Origin: Achatina immaculata
Taxonomy: Eukaryota > Mollusca > Gastropoda > Stylommatophora > Achatinidae
DNA: 64,000 nt
Direction: 5' to 3'
NCBI GenBank assembly: GCA_009760885.1
Contig: CM019710.1
Coordinates: 2,520,633 to 2,584,632 of the forward strand
Position 1 is the stretch's first letter. Every line of letters starts with the position of its first letter. Made by a program: the position numbers and the translations under genes. The notes beneath the pieces were generated by a model that was not told where the DNA came from, did not search any database, and saw only the letters and a list, made by a program, of their open reading frames with translations. Of the stretch, positions 14,301-29,300 are shown piece after piece.

Positions 14301-17300
14301 AGAGCTTCTGTGATGCTTTGAGGCATGGAAAAGCTGCTGGAATCACTGACTGTTTCCTAAGGGAAAAAGCTGCTGGAATCACTGACTGTTTCCTAAGGGA
14401 AAAAGCTGCTGGAATCACTGACTGTTTCCTAAGGGAAAAAGCTGCTGGAATCACTGACTGTTTCCTAAGGGAAAAAGCTGCTGGAATCACTGACTGTTTC
14501 CTAAGGAAAAAAGCTGCTGGAATCAATGTGATTGTTTCCTAAGAGAAAAAGCTGCTGGAATAAATGTGATTGTTTCCTAAGGAAAAAAGCTGCTGGAATC
14601 AATGTGATTGTTTCCTAAGGGAAAAAGTTGCTGGAATCACTGACTGTTTCCTAAGGGAAAAAGCTGCTGGAATCACTGACTGTTTCCTAAGGGAAAAAGC
14701 TGCTGGAATCACTGACTGTTTCCTAAGGGAAAAAGCTGCTGGAATCACTGACTGTTTCCTAAGGAAAAAAGCTGCTGGAATCAATGTGATTGTTTCCTAA
14801 GAGAAAAAGCTACTGGAATAAATGTGATTGTTTCCTAAGGAAAAAAGCTGCTGGAATCAATGTGATTGTTTCCTAAGGGAAAAAGTTGCTGGAATCACTG
14901 GGATTGTTTCCTAAGGAAAAAAGTTGCTGGAATCACTGTGGCTGTTTCCTAAGAGGAAAAGCTGCTGGAACCATTGTGACTGTTTCTAAGGGATAATGCT
15001 GAGCAAATTTAAATAAGGTAAGTCTGTATTCTTTTTTAGGACCATTCATGGAACTTCCTCATTCCACCTTATTATTCAGCTTGTATTTCTTTCTGCTTGC
15101 CATTTGTCATTCAGCTTTTATATATGAGATCTTGTTTCTTGCTTATAATCAGATATCATGATTCCACGTACATGTGGAAACCATTTCTTGCTGCCTGCCA
15201 TTTATCATAACTGAACTTTTGTATGACAAGAAATTTCTTACTGGTTTTTCTCCAATAGTTCTGGTGTGATCTGGGAAGAGAAGAAGAAGAGGTTCAAGGC
15301 CATGAAATTAAAGGATGCAGCATTTTTGGAACAGGCATACCAGAAGTATCTTCTTGAAGTGTCAACTGGCAAAGCAAAACCTACTGTTACACTTGAAAAC
15401 AAGATGGAAGTAAGTTGATGATGGTGCTTGTGTTACAGTTTTTACTGACTGCTGATTGGATCAAGAATCCTGAGAACATGTGGCATTCAAAAGTTATAAG
15501 CACAAAAACCAGGTTAAGACTTTTCAATTCAAATGTAATATCCACCTTCATTTATGCATGTGAAAGCTGGAAAACAACTCAAGAAATTAGACTCTTTCGA
15601 AAACTAATGCCTAAGGAAAATACTTGGTATAAAGTGGAATGAATTCAAGAACAACGCAGAGATCAGACAGATGAGCAAACAACAACCTGTCTTATGGTTG
15701 ATCAGAAAAAGAAGATGGACATGTCATGAGAAGAAACAATCAGAGAATCCCCAAACAAGCTATCAAATGGAACACAACAGGCCAAAGAAAAAGAGGTCAA
15801 CCATATGAAACGCTAAAGAGGACATTGTTAAGAAAGGCCAATTCAGTGGGCATAACATCTCTTGATGAGATTGAAAAACTCGCAGAAGACAGGACATCTT
15901 GGCGAACTACCATGTGGGCCCTATGTGACGTTTAACGGCACGGGAAGGATGTAAGATTGTTGATGATATCTTGCATTAGTGATAGCCCTCACTGGGAGGT
16001 GATTGTTCATGGTATCTTCTTGCATTAATGATAGTCCTCACTGGGTGGTGATCGTTTATAGTAACTTACATTAATGAGGACCCTCACTGGTTGGTGATTG
16101 TTCATGGTATCTTACGTTAGTGATAGTCCTCACTGGGTGATGATTGTTCATGGAGTTATCCAAATAAGCAGGCGCGGACCAACTGGCGGTAGACTCAGAT
16201 AGCGAGGTGGGGTAGTAGGTGGCTCTACTACTCCTATAAAGTGCCTCAGGTGCTCAGTGAAGGGAATACCAGGCGGGTAAGATGTGCCTTAAAACCTCTT
16301 GCTCCGTTGCCTTGCAGGTAGGACAGGGAGTCCAAAGGCTAGTGGAGAGTCTGTACACAAACCGATAGAAGGCAACGGGAAACCACTGTTGTAGCTCCCA
16401 AGAACAATTATGCTTGTTCATAGTAATAGATTTGTCATGAACAACGTTAATGAATGTTCCTTTGGAACAGCCTCGTCCGGTAGGGCAGCTCACGAGCCAC
16501 AGGTGAGGCCAGATCATCATCAAGCTACTGGTGGCAAAACTAACAAGTTCAGAATAGCAACATGGAATGTTAGAACTTTATTCCAGGCTGGAAAATTAGA
16601 AAATGTAAAGAGGGAAATGGAAAGGATAAAGATCAATATATTAGGAATGAGTGAAGTTAGATGGACAGGTGCAGAGAAGGTAAACTCTGATAAATATACA
16701 ATAATATATTCCAGAAGTGAGAAACATGATTGAGGAGTAGGAATAATATCTGACGAACAAACAGCAAGGACAATTGTAGGCTATTTGAACATCTCGGACA
16801 ATTGTAGGAATGTGAACATCTCAGACCGAGTCCTGCTAGCCCAACTGAAAAACCAGTAAACATAAATATACAAGTGTACGCTCCAACATCTGACAGTTCT
16901 GAAGAAGATGTACAGCTATTTTATAATGACATAGAGACAGCCCTAAAACACACAATCACATGAAGTTACCATAGTCATGGGAGATTTTAATTCCAAAGTT
17001 GGTAAAGGAAGAACTTCAGACATCGTTGGTGACTATGGACTGGGGGAGAGGAATGACAGAGGTTGTAAATTAATTGAATGGGCAAGAATACACAGCATGG
17101 TTGTAGGAAACACCTGGTTTAAACAACATCCTCGAAGATTGGCAACATGGTGCAGCCAAGACAAAAAGACTTTTAACCAGATAGACTACATATTAATCAA
17201 CAAACGATTCCGCAGTGCATTACTGACAACAAAAACCATGCCAGGAGCTGACTGCAATAGTGACCATGACCCACTCTGTTGAAAAATTAGAATAAAGCTA

Positions 17301-20300
17301 AAGAAAGCATGCAGAAAAGTGAGAAACATCAAACTGAATACAGAACTCCTTAAAAATGACCAAGAACTGCGAGAACAATACAAAGTCATTATAACAGATA
17401 GATACAATTCAGTAGGAAAGATAAATAGTATAGATGAACAATGGGAAATGTTAAGAGATTCTATCCACCAAACTATTAAGGAGATAATACCACCAAAAAA
17501 AGAAGCCTCTAAAAATAAATGGATGACAGACAACATCTTAGGACTGATGGACAAGAGGAGGAGGAGTAAAAATAACCAAGAAAAATATAGCAATATAAAT
17601 AAAGAAATAAGACGCAAATGCAGAGAAGCAAAGCTAGTGTGGTTAAATGAACAGTGCAGACAGATAGAGGACTCTCATAATAAAGACAGCAAAAACGAAT
17701 TAGTGAACTCACAGGCAGGAAAACAAAATATACCACAGGATGCCTGAAACCGAAAGAAGGTAAAATGTTAATGGGAAAAGAAGACATTGTGGACAAGTGG
17801 ACAGAGTATATCGGTGAGCTAAATGGAGGAGAAAGACCAGAATTAACACCAGGTACTGAAAACTGTGATGGACCACCAATACTTGAAGATGAAATCATAG
17901 ATGCCATCAAACACATGAAGAAAGGAAAAGCGACTGGGCCTGATAATATAACAATAGAAGAAATAGAGGCACTAGAGGAGATAGGAATAAAAATAATAAC
18001 CAAGTTACTGAATGACATTTACAACAGTGGTTATATTCCCAGTGACCTGATTAAATCCACGTTTATAGCACTACCAAAGAAACCAGGTGCAAAGGAATGT
18101 GACGACCACCGGACTATCAGCCTCTCATGTCACATAACAAAGCTACTTCTGAGTATCATTATGAGAAGAACAAGGAAAAAGATAAAAATGGAAATAGCAG
18201 ATGAACAGTTTGGATTTGTTGAAGGAAAGGGATCACACAATGCCATTTATGCTTTATGAACACTAACAGAAAGAGCTTTAGAAGTACAGAAAGATCTCTG
18301 GCTATGCTTCTTTGATTACACCAAGGCATTCGACAAGGTGAAACATAATGAAATTATTAAAATGCTTGAAGACATCAGTATAGATGGCAAAGACCTGAGG
18401 ATTGTAAAACATCTATACTGGCAGCAAGAAGCAGCAATTCGAGTTGAAAATAGAACTAGAAAATATCAACCTATAAAACAAGGGGTGCGACAAGGATGTG
18501 TACTATCTCCAGACCTTTTTACTCTATACAGCGAGAATATTTTAAGAATGATCATCACAGAACCAGGCATAAAAATTGTAAGATACAATATTAACAACCT
18601 TTGGTATGCTGACGACACAGTACTGATAGCTGAGAACCAACAAGACCTGCAAAATCTCTTGGATAAAGTCGCCAAAGAAAGTGAACAGAAAGGCCTTACT
18701 TTGAACATCAAAAAGACAGAGACTGTGGTTATATCTAAGAAACAGAATCCACTAGCATGCAGTATAAAATTAAACTGAACTATTCTAAACCAGTTGCAGA
18801 AATTCAAATACCTTGGAGCAGTAATAACTTCAGATGGGAAATGCAGAACAGAAATTAGTAACAGAATAGGCCAAGCAAAGACTGCATTTCAGAGAATGAG
18901 AAACATATTATGTAACACATCCTTATCAATGAATGTTAGAAAACGAGTCCTAAAATGCTATATTGAACCTATCTTGTTATATGGAAGTGAATCATGGACA
19001 ATAGGCAAGTCTGCACAAAAATCATTGGAAGCAGCAGAAATGTGGTTTATTAGAAGAATGTTGCGAATCCCCTGGACAGCAAAAATAACTAATGAAGAAT
19101 GTATGAGAAGAGCTGGAGAGACAAAAAACCTTGTCAAAAAGATAAGAGAGAGACAATGTACTTTCATAGGACATGCAATGAGAAGAGGGGGCATTGAAAA
19201 TATTGAAAATATTATAACAACAGGAAAAATAGAAGGAAGAAGATCAAGAGGAAGACCAAGAGAAATGATATTGGACAGTCTGACGGGGATGGTGTGAGAG
19301 GAGATCACCAACTGAACTGATGGCCTGCATGAAGGATCGTGTACTCTGGAGAAGTATAATAGCCAACGCCATTCGGCACGGCACCTGATGATGATGACGA
19401 TGATGATCATACATTAATGAGGACCCTCACTGGTTGGTGATTGTTGATGGTATCTTCTTGCATTAATGATAGCCTTCACTTAGATGGAATCAGTTTCAGA
19501 ACTTGTGCTAGAAGATTGGCCAACCCTCACACTTCTACTTTAGCAGTCTGTGATAGAAACAGCGAAGACTACTACAGAAAACTACAAACTTCATCCTGAC
19601 TTACAAGCTTCCAGTCTGAACATAACCAAAAACATTCACATCAGCAGTTAGCCATTTTATCTTTGATGGGGTTTTTATGCACTTTGGTGAACTCCATATT
19701 TTCATTTCATCCTTCTCATTTAGTTAAGTTACCACAAGTGAACAGATATTTTCTCCACTTCTAACATAGATTGACTCTGAGAATAAAAAGATATTTTCTC
19801 CACCTCTCACATAGATTGACTCTGAGAATAAAAAGATATTTTCACCACCTCTCACATAGATTGACTTTGAGAGTAAAAAGATATTTTCTCCACCTCTCAC
19901 ATAGATTGACTTTGAGAATATGAAGATGATCAAGCCTCATCAGTGTGGTATCAGACGCAGCTTTGAAGATGGTATTTGGGTACAGCTGAGGAAGTCCCCT
20001 CACTCCACACAGTTCCATGCAAAGATTAACAGACTTCAGGTTAGCTTCATTCACTTTCTTTCTCATCCCACAAAGTCTCATTGTTATCTTTAGCATTAAC
20101 AACTTCAGGTTAGCTTCATTCACTTTCTTTCTCATCCCACAGAGTCTCATTGTTATCTTTAGCATTAACAACTTCAGGTTAGCTTCATTCACTTTCTGTC
20201 TCATCTTACACATGTTCATTGTGACTTTTAGCATTTAGCTCTATCATATTATGCAGTGGCCCAGGGAAGAAGCAGCATTCTTCTCATATTACACCTTGAA

Positions 20301-23300
20301 ACAAGACCTGGTTGAGCGCTGTGTGCAGTTGACTCTTCTTATGATCATTATGATAATGTATGTCCTGACACATGAGTAGAAAAGTAACATCTTCTTTCAG
20401 AATATTTTTTTTAATGTAGCGAGGCATTTTGATATTTTAAAAAAATATATTTTTCTCTCTAGTTTGACAATCAGCTTCGGCAAGCAATCTTTCCAACAAT
20501 TCTGTCCCCCATGCCACCACCCAAATCGGTGGCAGCGGATAGTGGTGAGTGGTTACATGTGCTAACTGCCTTGTCTTGTCTGATCCTAAGCAATAGATTC
20601 TTAGATTTTGTTTTTGGCAATAGAGAAAATGGAGGCACCTGGGGAAGTAGTGCTGGTAGCCCTGTCAGCACACAAGATGATGATGTGGTCTACTCGACAT
20701 CTGGCCACTTTCTCCTCCCCATTTCCAGAAGCATCCAGATAAATGGATCATGATAGATTACAGTGGTCTTCAGCATAGCGTTGAGCGTCTGTCAAAGTTA
20801 TTTGTTGCCCCAGAAGACAAAAGTGACTGTGAAACATAGATACACCTCACTTCTGAGTTATGCAGAGAAAGTACAAATGATGAATAAAATATGACCTATC
20901 ACCGCACTCTAGTTATACAGAGAAAGTACAAATGATGTACAGAATATGACTTACCACCTCACTCCCTAGTTAAAGTACAAACGATGTACAGAATATGACC
21001 TATCACCTCACTCCCTAGTTAAAGTACAAATGATGTACAGAATATGACCTATCACCTCACTCCCAAGTTAAAGTACAAATGATGTACAGAATATGACATA
21101 TCACCTCACTCCCTAGTTAAAGTACAAACAATGTACAGAATATGACCTATCACCTCACTCCCTAGTTAAAGTACAAACGATGTACAGAATATGACCTATC
21201 ACCTCACTCTAGTTATACAGAGAAAGTACACATAGAAACTTCTAGAGATGCCTAAACCTTGTTGAAGTAACATGATGCAGCACCAGGTGGCAGTGCTGGC
21301 TTGTGCTGTGAATCAGTGTGCCAGATGGTGCAGTGCTAGGCTTACTTTGAAAGTAATGATGTTACATTTGTGTCATCTGCCGATTTTCAACATGGATATA
21401 AAAATGGAGCAGCGAGGTTGCATCAGATTTTATGCGACTCTTGAACAGAATCACCAAACACCCATTTCCAACATTTCATTAGTAAAATAACTTGCTTACC
21501 AGGAAGCAGGTTCATAGTGTGCAGGAAGAAAACAGAATCTTACATCTTTCCTGTGCTCTTAACCTCACATAGGGCTCGCATGCTAGTTGGCCAAGTTTTC
21601 CTGTTTTCGGCAAGTTTTTCAACTTCATCAAGGGATGTTATGCCCACTAAACTGGCTTCTCTTAACAGTGTTCTCTTTAGAGTTTCACGTGGTCGACCTC
21701 TTTTTCTTCGAATTTGCTGTGTTCAACTTGATAGCTTGTTTTGGGATTCTCTGATTGTTTCTTCTCATCACATGACCGACATGTCCATCTTCTTTTTCTG
21801 ATCAACCATGAGACAGGTTGTTGTTTGCTCATCTGTCTGATCTCTGCGTTGTTCTTGAATTCATTCCATGTTATACCAAGTATTTTCCTTAGGCATTAGT
21901 TTTCAAAAGAGTAATTTCTTGTCTATTTCTTTAGTTGATTTCCAGCTTTTGCATGCATAAATGAGGGTGGATATCACATTTGAATTGAATAATCTTAACC
22001 TAGTTTTTGTGCTTATAACTTTTGAATGCCACATGTTCTCAAGATTTTTGAAGGACAATGCTGCTTTTGCAGTTCTAATTCTAACTTCCTTCCTGGTGTC
22101 ACCATCCTGGTCTGTGTGGCTGCCAAGGTATGCAAATTCCTTTACTTCATCAACAGCTGTTCCTTCTACTTATATTTTTCCATTTTGATTAATGAGAAAT
22201 TTCATTATTTTTGTTTTGTCCTTGTTAATTTCAAGTATTATTTTGCTAGCCAAGGAAGACAGGGTATCTGTTTTTTCCTGCATCGATTTCACGTTGTCAT
22301 TGATAAGAGTTGTGTTATCTGCAAAGCCAAGATCTTCTGTTTGGGTCCCATGTACTCAGTCAATGCTGGTTTTACATCATCTTTTCATTATAAAGTCTGT
22401 GGCAGTTCCAAAAAGCAAAGGAGATAATATACATCCTTGTTTCTTGCCAGTTTCAATCTGAAACCATCCGCTCATTCCTTCTTCTGTCTTGACTGCACAA
22501 ACATATCCATTGTAGAGATCTCTCATGATGTTGACAATTGTAGATGGTATTCCATATATTCTTAAAATTCTCCACAGAGAAAAGATAAGAGAGAGACCTA
22601 TCACCTTTTTAAAGTCTATGAAGTTTAGGATTAATGGTTTCTGCTTTTCAATATGCTCTTCAAGCATTATTCTTAGAGTAAAGATCTGGTCAAGACAGCT
22701 TCTCACTTTTCGAAATCCTGCCTGTTCTTCTTTCATTGCAGTATCCACTACATCCTTAAATCTGTTCAGAATCACTTTACAAAACACCTTTGACACAACT
22801 GATAGTAAAGTTTACACCCCTCCAGTTATTGTAGTCACTGAAATTGCCTTTTTTTTTTTTTTTTTGGTATTTTAACGATTCCTTTTTTTTCCATTTAGAA
22901 GGGACCTTTTCTTCTTTCCAAATTTTATTAAACATTCTCTGTAGATGGCTCATGTTGTCACTGCTAATAGCTTTTAATATTTCAACTGTTATTTCATCTT
23001 CACCGGCAGCTTTTTGTTACCCAGTAGATTCACCGCTGACTCAATTTCATTAAGTGTAACGTCATCTAAGTTGACATTTAGTTGTGTTACTGGTAAATTG
23101 GTTTCAAGATTTATTAATTCATTTGGGTGTGGTCGATTAAGTATTTCTTGGAAATGTTCGGCCCATCTTTGCTTTTGGTCTTTACTTGATGTTTAACAGT
23201 TTTCCTGTTTCGCTAAAGACTGGTCTTTCTCTCGAGGTAAAAGCACCTTTTAGCTTTTTCTGTATGTTATATAAAGTTGTGCTGTCTCCTATTTTTGCTG

Positions 23301-26300
23301 CATTTTTGCATCTTTTGCCATATTGTCCATATATTCTCTTTTGTCTCTTCTAGCTGAACTTTTTACTTTATTGTCTAGTTCTTTGTATGTTGCTTTGCCA
23401 AATCTTTTCCAAGATCTGTCTTTACATTCAACATGGCTAATTTGGCCTCTCTTCTTTCATGTATGTACTGCCATGTAAAAAATGAATGTAGAAAAATAGA
23501 ATGGCAAACCAAAAACTAGTAGCAAAAAGCCAATATGGAACTAAAGAAACAGATAATACAGTAACAGCGTGTTTTAATGTTAGACCTGGATGCAAATAAG
23601 AAATACACATAAGTAGTTTAAATGTCTGTGAAATTTTTAGTTTTTTTTTGTTCTTTCTTTCTCAAATCTCATACGTGCAGATATCTCATCTCACTTCCTC
23701 TGTTACAGTGATGATATGTCATGGATATCAGCCATATTTGACTTGTTCCTTTTCTATCATTCTCACAATTCTGTTTGTTTGTTCTGTCTAGTGCCAAAAC
23801 CATTTGTTGAGTTGTTCCTTTCTATCATTCTCACAGTTCTGTTTGTTTGTTTTGTCTAGTGCCAAAACCATTTGTTGAGTTGTTCCTTTCTATCATTCTC
23901 ACAGTTCTGTTTGTTTGTTCTGTCTAGTGCCAAAACCATTTGTTGAGTTGTTCCTTTCTATCATTCTCACAGTTCTGTTTGTTTGTTCTGTCTAGTGCCA
24001 AAACCATTTGTTGAGTTGTTCCTTTCTATCATTCTCACAGTTCTGTTTGTTTGTTCTGTCTAGTGCCAAAACCATTTGTTGAGGTCAGCTTGATGACAAG
24101 GATCCATGAACATAGTGACCTTCAGCAGATCAAGTAAGTGTGGTTCATGTGTGCAGAGTTTGTGAGAAATATGAGGGCAGATAACTTTGTGGTTCATGTG
24201 AGCAGAGTCTGTGAGAAATATGAGGCCAGATAACTTTGTGGTTCATGTGTGCAGAGTCTGTAAGAAATATGAGGGCAGATAACTTTGTGGTTCATGTATG
24301 CAGAGTCTGAGAAATATGAGGGCAGATAACTTTGTGGTTCATGTGTACAGAGTCTGTGAGAAATATTAGGGCAGATAACTTTGTGGTTCATGTGTGCAGA
24401 GTTTGTGAGAAATATGAGGGCAGATAACTTTGTTGTTCATGTGAGCAGAGTCTGTAAGAAATATGAGGGCAGGTAACTTTGTGATTCGGATGTGCAGTCT
24501 GTAAGAAATATGAGGGCAGATAACTTTGTTGATCATGCTTTTAGATCTGACATAAACTGTGAAAGATAATGTCTGTCATATTTCTGTTGGAATCACCTGT
24601 ACAACCCTAACTTCTCACACCTGTTGGCATTTCTTTTTCTTTTTATTTAAAGTAAGTGCTTTCAGAGTTTGGATCCCATCTGCAGAATGTCTTCATACAA
24701 GACAGAGGATAGTTGCCATGTTAATGATCTGTTTCTCTTCTCTGTAAACCAAGTACATCTTGGTATAATTTGTAATTTGACTTTTTTTAATGCAAGGAAC
24801 ATTACCTCCCTGTACAGTTTTGATGAAATTTTTGAAGAAATACAAGTGTAGGATCTAGACAGATGAAGAGAAAGACCAAATTCATTGTCCTTTTATGTAA
24901 TATCTAAAGTCATTTAAATAAAGACTCTTGTACAGCTGGCATCTAGACAGTCAGGAAGAAATTAAACAAGGTTTACAGTTCATCATATGAACCTACACAC
25001 ACATGCAGACATTCTTACATAGTAGACCTCATGCTGGTCTCTACCATTCTTAGCATGTGAAAACACTGCCTGTAGTATAATCAGGTATGTGTTAACCAGA
25101 ATGTAGAGAATGAGTAATGAGAACACATAAAAACAGCAACAGTTTGGTGTTGTTGAGAGTCTTGGAGTAGCAAAGAATTGGCAAAGTTGGATTTGTCATT
25201 GGGAGACTGCTTTACAGATGTTGAGCTGGGTGTGTATCTGTGCTCAGTACCACTGATTTACCTTTATGCTGCTGACCTCATGGTCATGTCTTACCTTGGA
25301 TCTTCTTCCCTCTTTTTCCTGTTGTTATAATATTTTCAATGCCCCCCTCATCTCATTGCATGTCCTGTGAAAGTACATTGTCTCTCTCTTATTTTTTTGA
25401 CAAGATTTTTTTATCTCTCCAGCTCTTCTCATACATTCTTCACTAGTTAGTTTTGCTGTCCAGGGAATTCGCAACATTCTTCTAATAAACCACATTTCTG
25501 CTGCTTCCAATGGTTTTTGTGCAGACCTGCCTGTTGTCCATGATTCACATTCATGTAGTAAGATAGGTTCAGTATTGCATTTCACATAGGGCTCGCAGGA
25601 TAGTTCACCAATTTTTCCTGTCTTCAGCGAGTCTTTCGACCACATGAAGGAATTTTATGCCTGTTAATTTGGTCTCTCTTAACGATGTCCTCTTCAGAGT
25701 TTCACGCGGTCTGCCTCTTTTTTCTTTGGTCTGTTGTGTTCAACTTGATAGCTTGTTTTGAGATTCTCTGATCGTTTCTTCTCATCATGTGATCAACATA
25801 TGTCCATCTCCTTTTCCTGATCACCCATGAGACTGGTTGTTGTTCAGTCATCTGTCTTATCTCTGCATTGTTTTTTAATTTGTTCCACTTGATGCAGAGT
25901 ATTTTCCTTAGGCATTTGTTTTCAAAAGAGTCTAATTTCTTGTCTATTTCTTTAGTTGTTTTCCAGCTTTCACATGCATAAATGAGGGTGGATATTACAT
26001 TTTAATTGAATAGTCTTAACTTGGTTTTTGTGCGTATAACTTTTGAATTCCGTATGTTCTCAAGATTCTTGAAGATTGATGCTGCTTTTGCAATTCTAAT
26101 TCTAACTTCCTTTCTGGTGTCACCGTCCTGATCTATGTAGCTGCCAAGGTATGCAACCTGATTGACTTCTTCAATATCTGTTCCTTCTGCGTGTATTTTT
26201 CCATTTTGATTAATAGGAATTTTCTAAAATTTCTGCTGATATAGTAAGTTATATAACTATATAGTAACTGCTGATATAGTAAGTTATATAACTATATAGT

Positions 26301-29300
26301 AACTGCTGATATAGTAAGTTATATAACTATATAGTAACTGCAGATATAGTAAGTTATATAACTATATAGTAACTGCTGATATAGTAAGTTATATAACTAT
26401 ATAGTAACTGCTGATATAGTAAGTTATATAACTATATAGTAACTGCTTATATAGTAAGTTATATAACTATATAGTAACTGCTGATATAGTAAGTTATGTA
26501 ACTATATAGTAACTGCTGATATAGTAAGTTATGTAACTATATAGTAACTGCTGATATAGTAAGTTATATAACTATATAGTAACTGCCGATTAGTAAGTTA
26601 TGTAACTATATAGTAACTGCTTAATGTGTAACCTTTCAGATACTTCAAGGTCCTTATTCAGGAGATGAACCTGAAGATAGACCAAGGTTTTCTTAATGAA
26701 CTGCTGGCTATGTTTGCTTCAGATGTTCATGCACTTAGAGAGAAAGAGGTCTGTTTTCTCTGGTTCAAATTGTATTGTGTCTGTCAAACATGATATCTGT
26801 CTACTGCTGTATAGTTTCTGTCAGAGCTGTATACTTTAAAAATGTTGTAGAGCATATTTTCTTTCAGAGCTGTATACTTTAAAAATGTCGTGAGCATATT
26901 TTCTATCAGATCTGTATACTTTAAAAATGTTGTAAACCATATTTTTTTGTCAGAGCTGTATACTTTAAAAATGTTGTAGACCATATTTTCTGTGAGAGCT
27001 GTATAAAGTGTTGTGGAGAAAAAAAATTGTATAATTTGTTCTTGTACGTAGAGCCAAGAATAACAGTTGGTTGGTTTATTTGTCTCTGTATATAGAGCCA
27101 AGAATAACAGTTGGTTGGTTTATTTGTCTCTGTATATAGAGCCAAGAATAACAGTTGGTTGGTTTGTTTGTCTCTGTATATAGAGCCTAGAATAACAGTT
27201 GGTTGGTTTATTTGTCTCTGTATATAGAGCCTAGAATAACAGTTGGTTGGTTTATTTGTCTCTGTATATAGAACAAAGAATAGCATTTGTTTGGTTTGTT
27301 TGTTCCTGTATATAGAGCCTAGAATAGCAGTTGGTTTGTTTGTTTGTTTGTTTGTTCCTGTATATAGAGCCTAGAATAACAGTTGTTTGGTTTGTTTGTT
27401 TGTTCCTGTATATAGAGCCAAGAGTAGCTGTTGTTTGGTTTGTTTGTTCCTGTATATAGAGCCTAGAATAGCAGTTGTTTGGTTTGTTTGTTCCTGTATA
27501 TAAAGCCAAGAATTGCAGTTGTTTGGTTTGTTTGTTCCTGTATATAGAGCCTAGAATAGCAGTTGTTTGGTTTGTTTGTTCCTGTATATAGAGCCAAGAA
27601 TAGCAGTTGTTTGGTTTGTTTGTTCCTATATATAGAGCCAAGAATAGCAGTTGTTTAATTTGTTGTAAGATGGTTGTTGTCTTTACAATTTAGCTGAAAG
27701 TTATGCAGTTCAAGTGTGTATGATAACAAGGTTTCTCATTGCTGAAGAAATATACATTTTTTTTATACCTTCATTCATGGAGGTGAGATGGTGTAGTCAA
27801 AACAAAAGCTTATTTCAGCCCAAGGCACACTTTATCTTACAGGACAATAAAGCTATAGATGTGAAGTACTTCACAGAAAGTTATAATATCTTTACTTATC
27901 TAATATATAAAGTCAAGATCCCAGATGTTCTTTCAAGCTACACAGTTAAATTAATTGATGATGAACTTCATAAGAATTGGGCTCATCTAGTCTTTTTAGT
28001 CCAGAAAATAGTCTAGAGGTCACTAACATCAAACATACTCAGTTTGTCATATAACCAGTAATATCAGCATTCCTAACAGGGCTTTAGTTGGCCCATCACC
28101 ACCAGCAGCAGCAGTTCAGCTGTTATCTTCATTTCTTTCTTTGATGAGAAAAGTTTCTTTTTTTTTTTTTAATGTAATGTAATTTGATAGACTTTCACAT
28201 TGTGTGAATAAACAGAAATTGAATGCCTCACGCTTTCAAATAAATTAAAAATATATGATTCATGTGAGTTTTTCTGATTGATTTTATTTCAGTCACATGA
28301 GCACTTCATTTTACATTTTTTAAAATATGAATCAGATTTTACGGCTTGAAATTTTGTAATGCTGGGGAAATGAAGTACTTTAAAATATAGAGTATCTTAT
28401 CAGCTTGTATCTCATTCATGTAGTAAAATAGAGGAAATATAGAGTATCTTATCAACTTGCATCTCATTCATGTAGTAGCTTGTATCTCATTCATTTAATA
28501 ATATAGAGGAAATATAGAGTATCTTATCAACTTGCATATCATTCATGTAGTAACATAGAGAAAAGGAGAGGAAGAGAAAAGATCAGACTAAACATTAGAG
28601 AAGAGAAAGGTAACACTATACGTTAGAGAATAGTTTGACTACATATTAGAGAAGAGAAAAGTTGGACTGCATGTTAGAGAAGAGAAAAGTTGGACTGCAT
28701 GTTAGAGAAGAGAAAAGTTGGACTACATATTAGAGAAGAGAAAAGTAAGACTACATGTCAGAGAAAATAAAAGCAAGTCTATATATTGGAGAAGATAAAA
28801 GTAAGACTACATTCTAGAGAAGATAAAAGTAAGACTTTACGTTAGATAAGAGAAATGTTGGACTACATGTTAGGCAAAATAAAAGTAAGACTATACTTTA
28901 GATAGGAGAAAAGTTAGAATTCATGTTAGAGAAGAGAAAATTTAGACTATACATTAGAGAAGAGAAAAGACTATATGTTAGAGAAAATTTATATAACTAA
29001 TAAGAGTGAAGAAGTGAAAAGAGAAAATGAAAAATGGCATATATCTGTTGGATTTTGAATGGTTGTGTAGAGGAGGAATAAGCTTTATATGTAGAGCTAT
29101 AAAACTGTAAGCTGCTCTAGCTGGTAGTGGAAATGTGCTGGAGAAGGGAGAGGTGAAAGAATGTAGACTTCACAGAGTAAGCCTCTGTTTGAGGCTACTC
29201 AAGTGAGTAGGGGCACACAGAGTCCAAGTCATAAAGTTATCATCATCTACAGGTGAAGAATCCTATCTGTGTCTTGTAACATCATCTTCAGTTAGGCTGA

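Noticed and set aside
27714..28016. 100-codon ORF between exons 12 and 13
   Set aside because: Overlaps the start of a tandem duplication, no known similarity, no splice signals in the VPS13 frame, and exons 12 and 13 already join without a gap.
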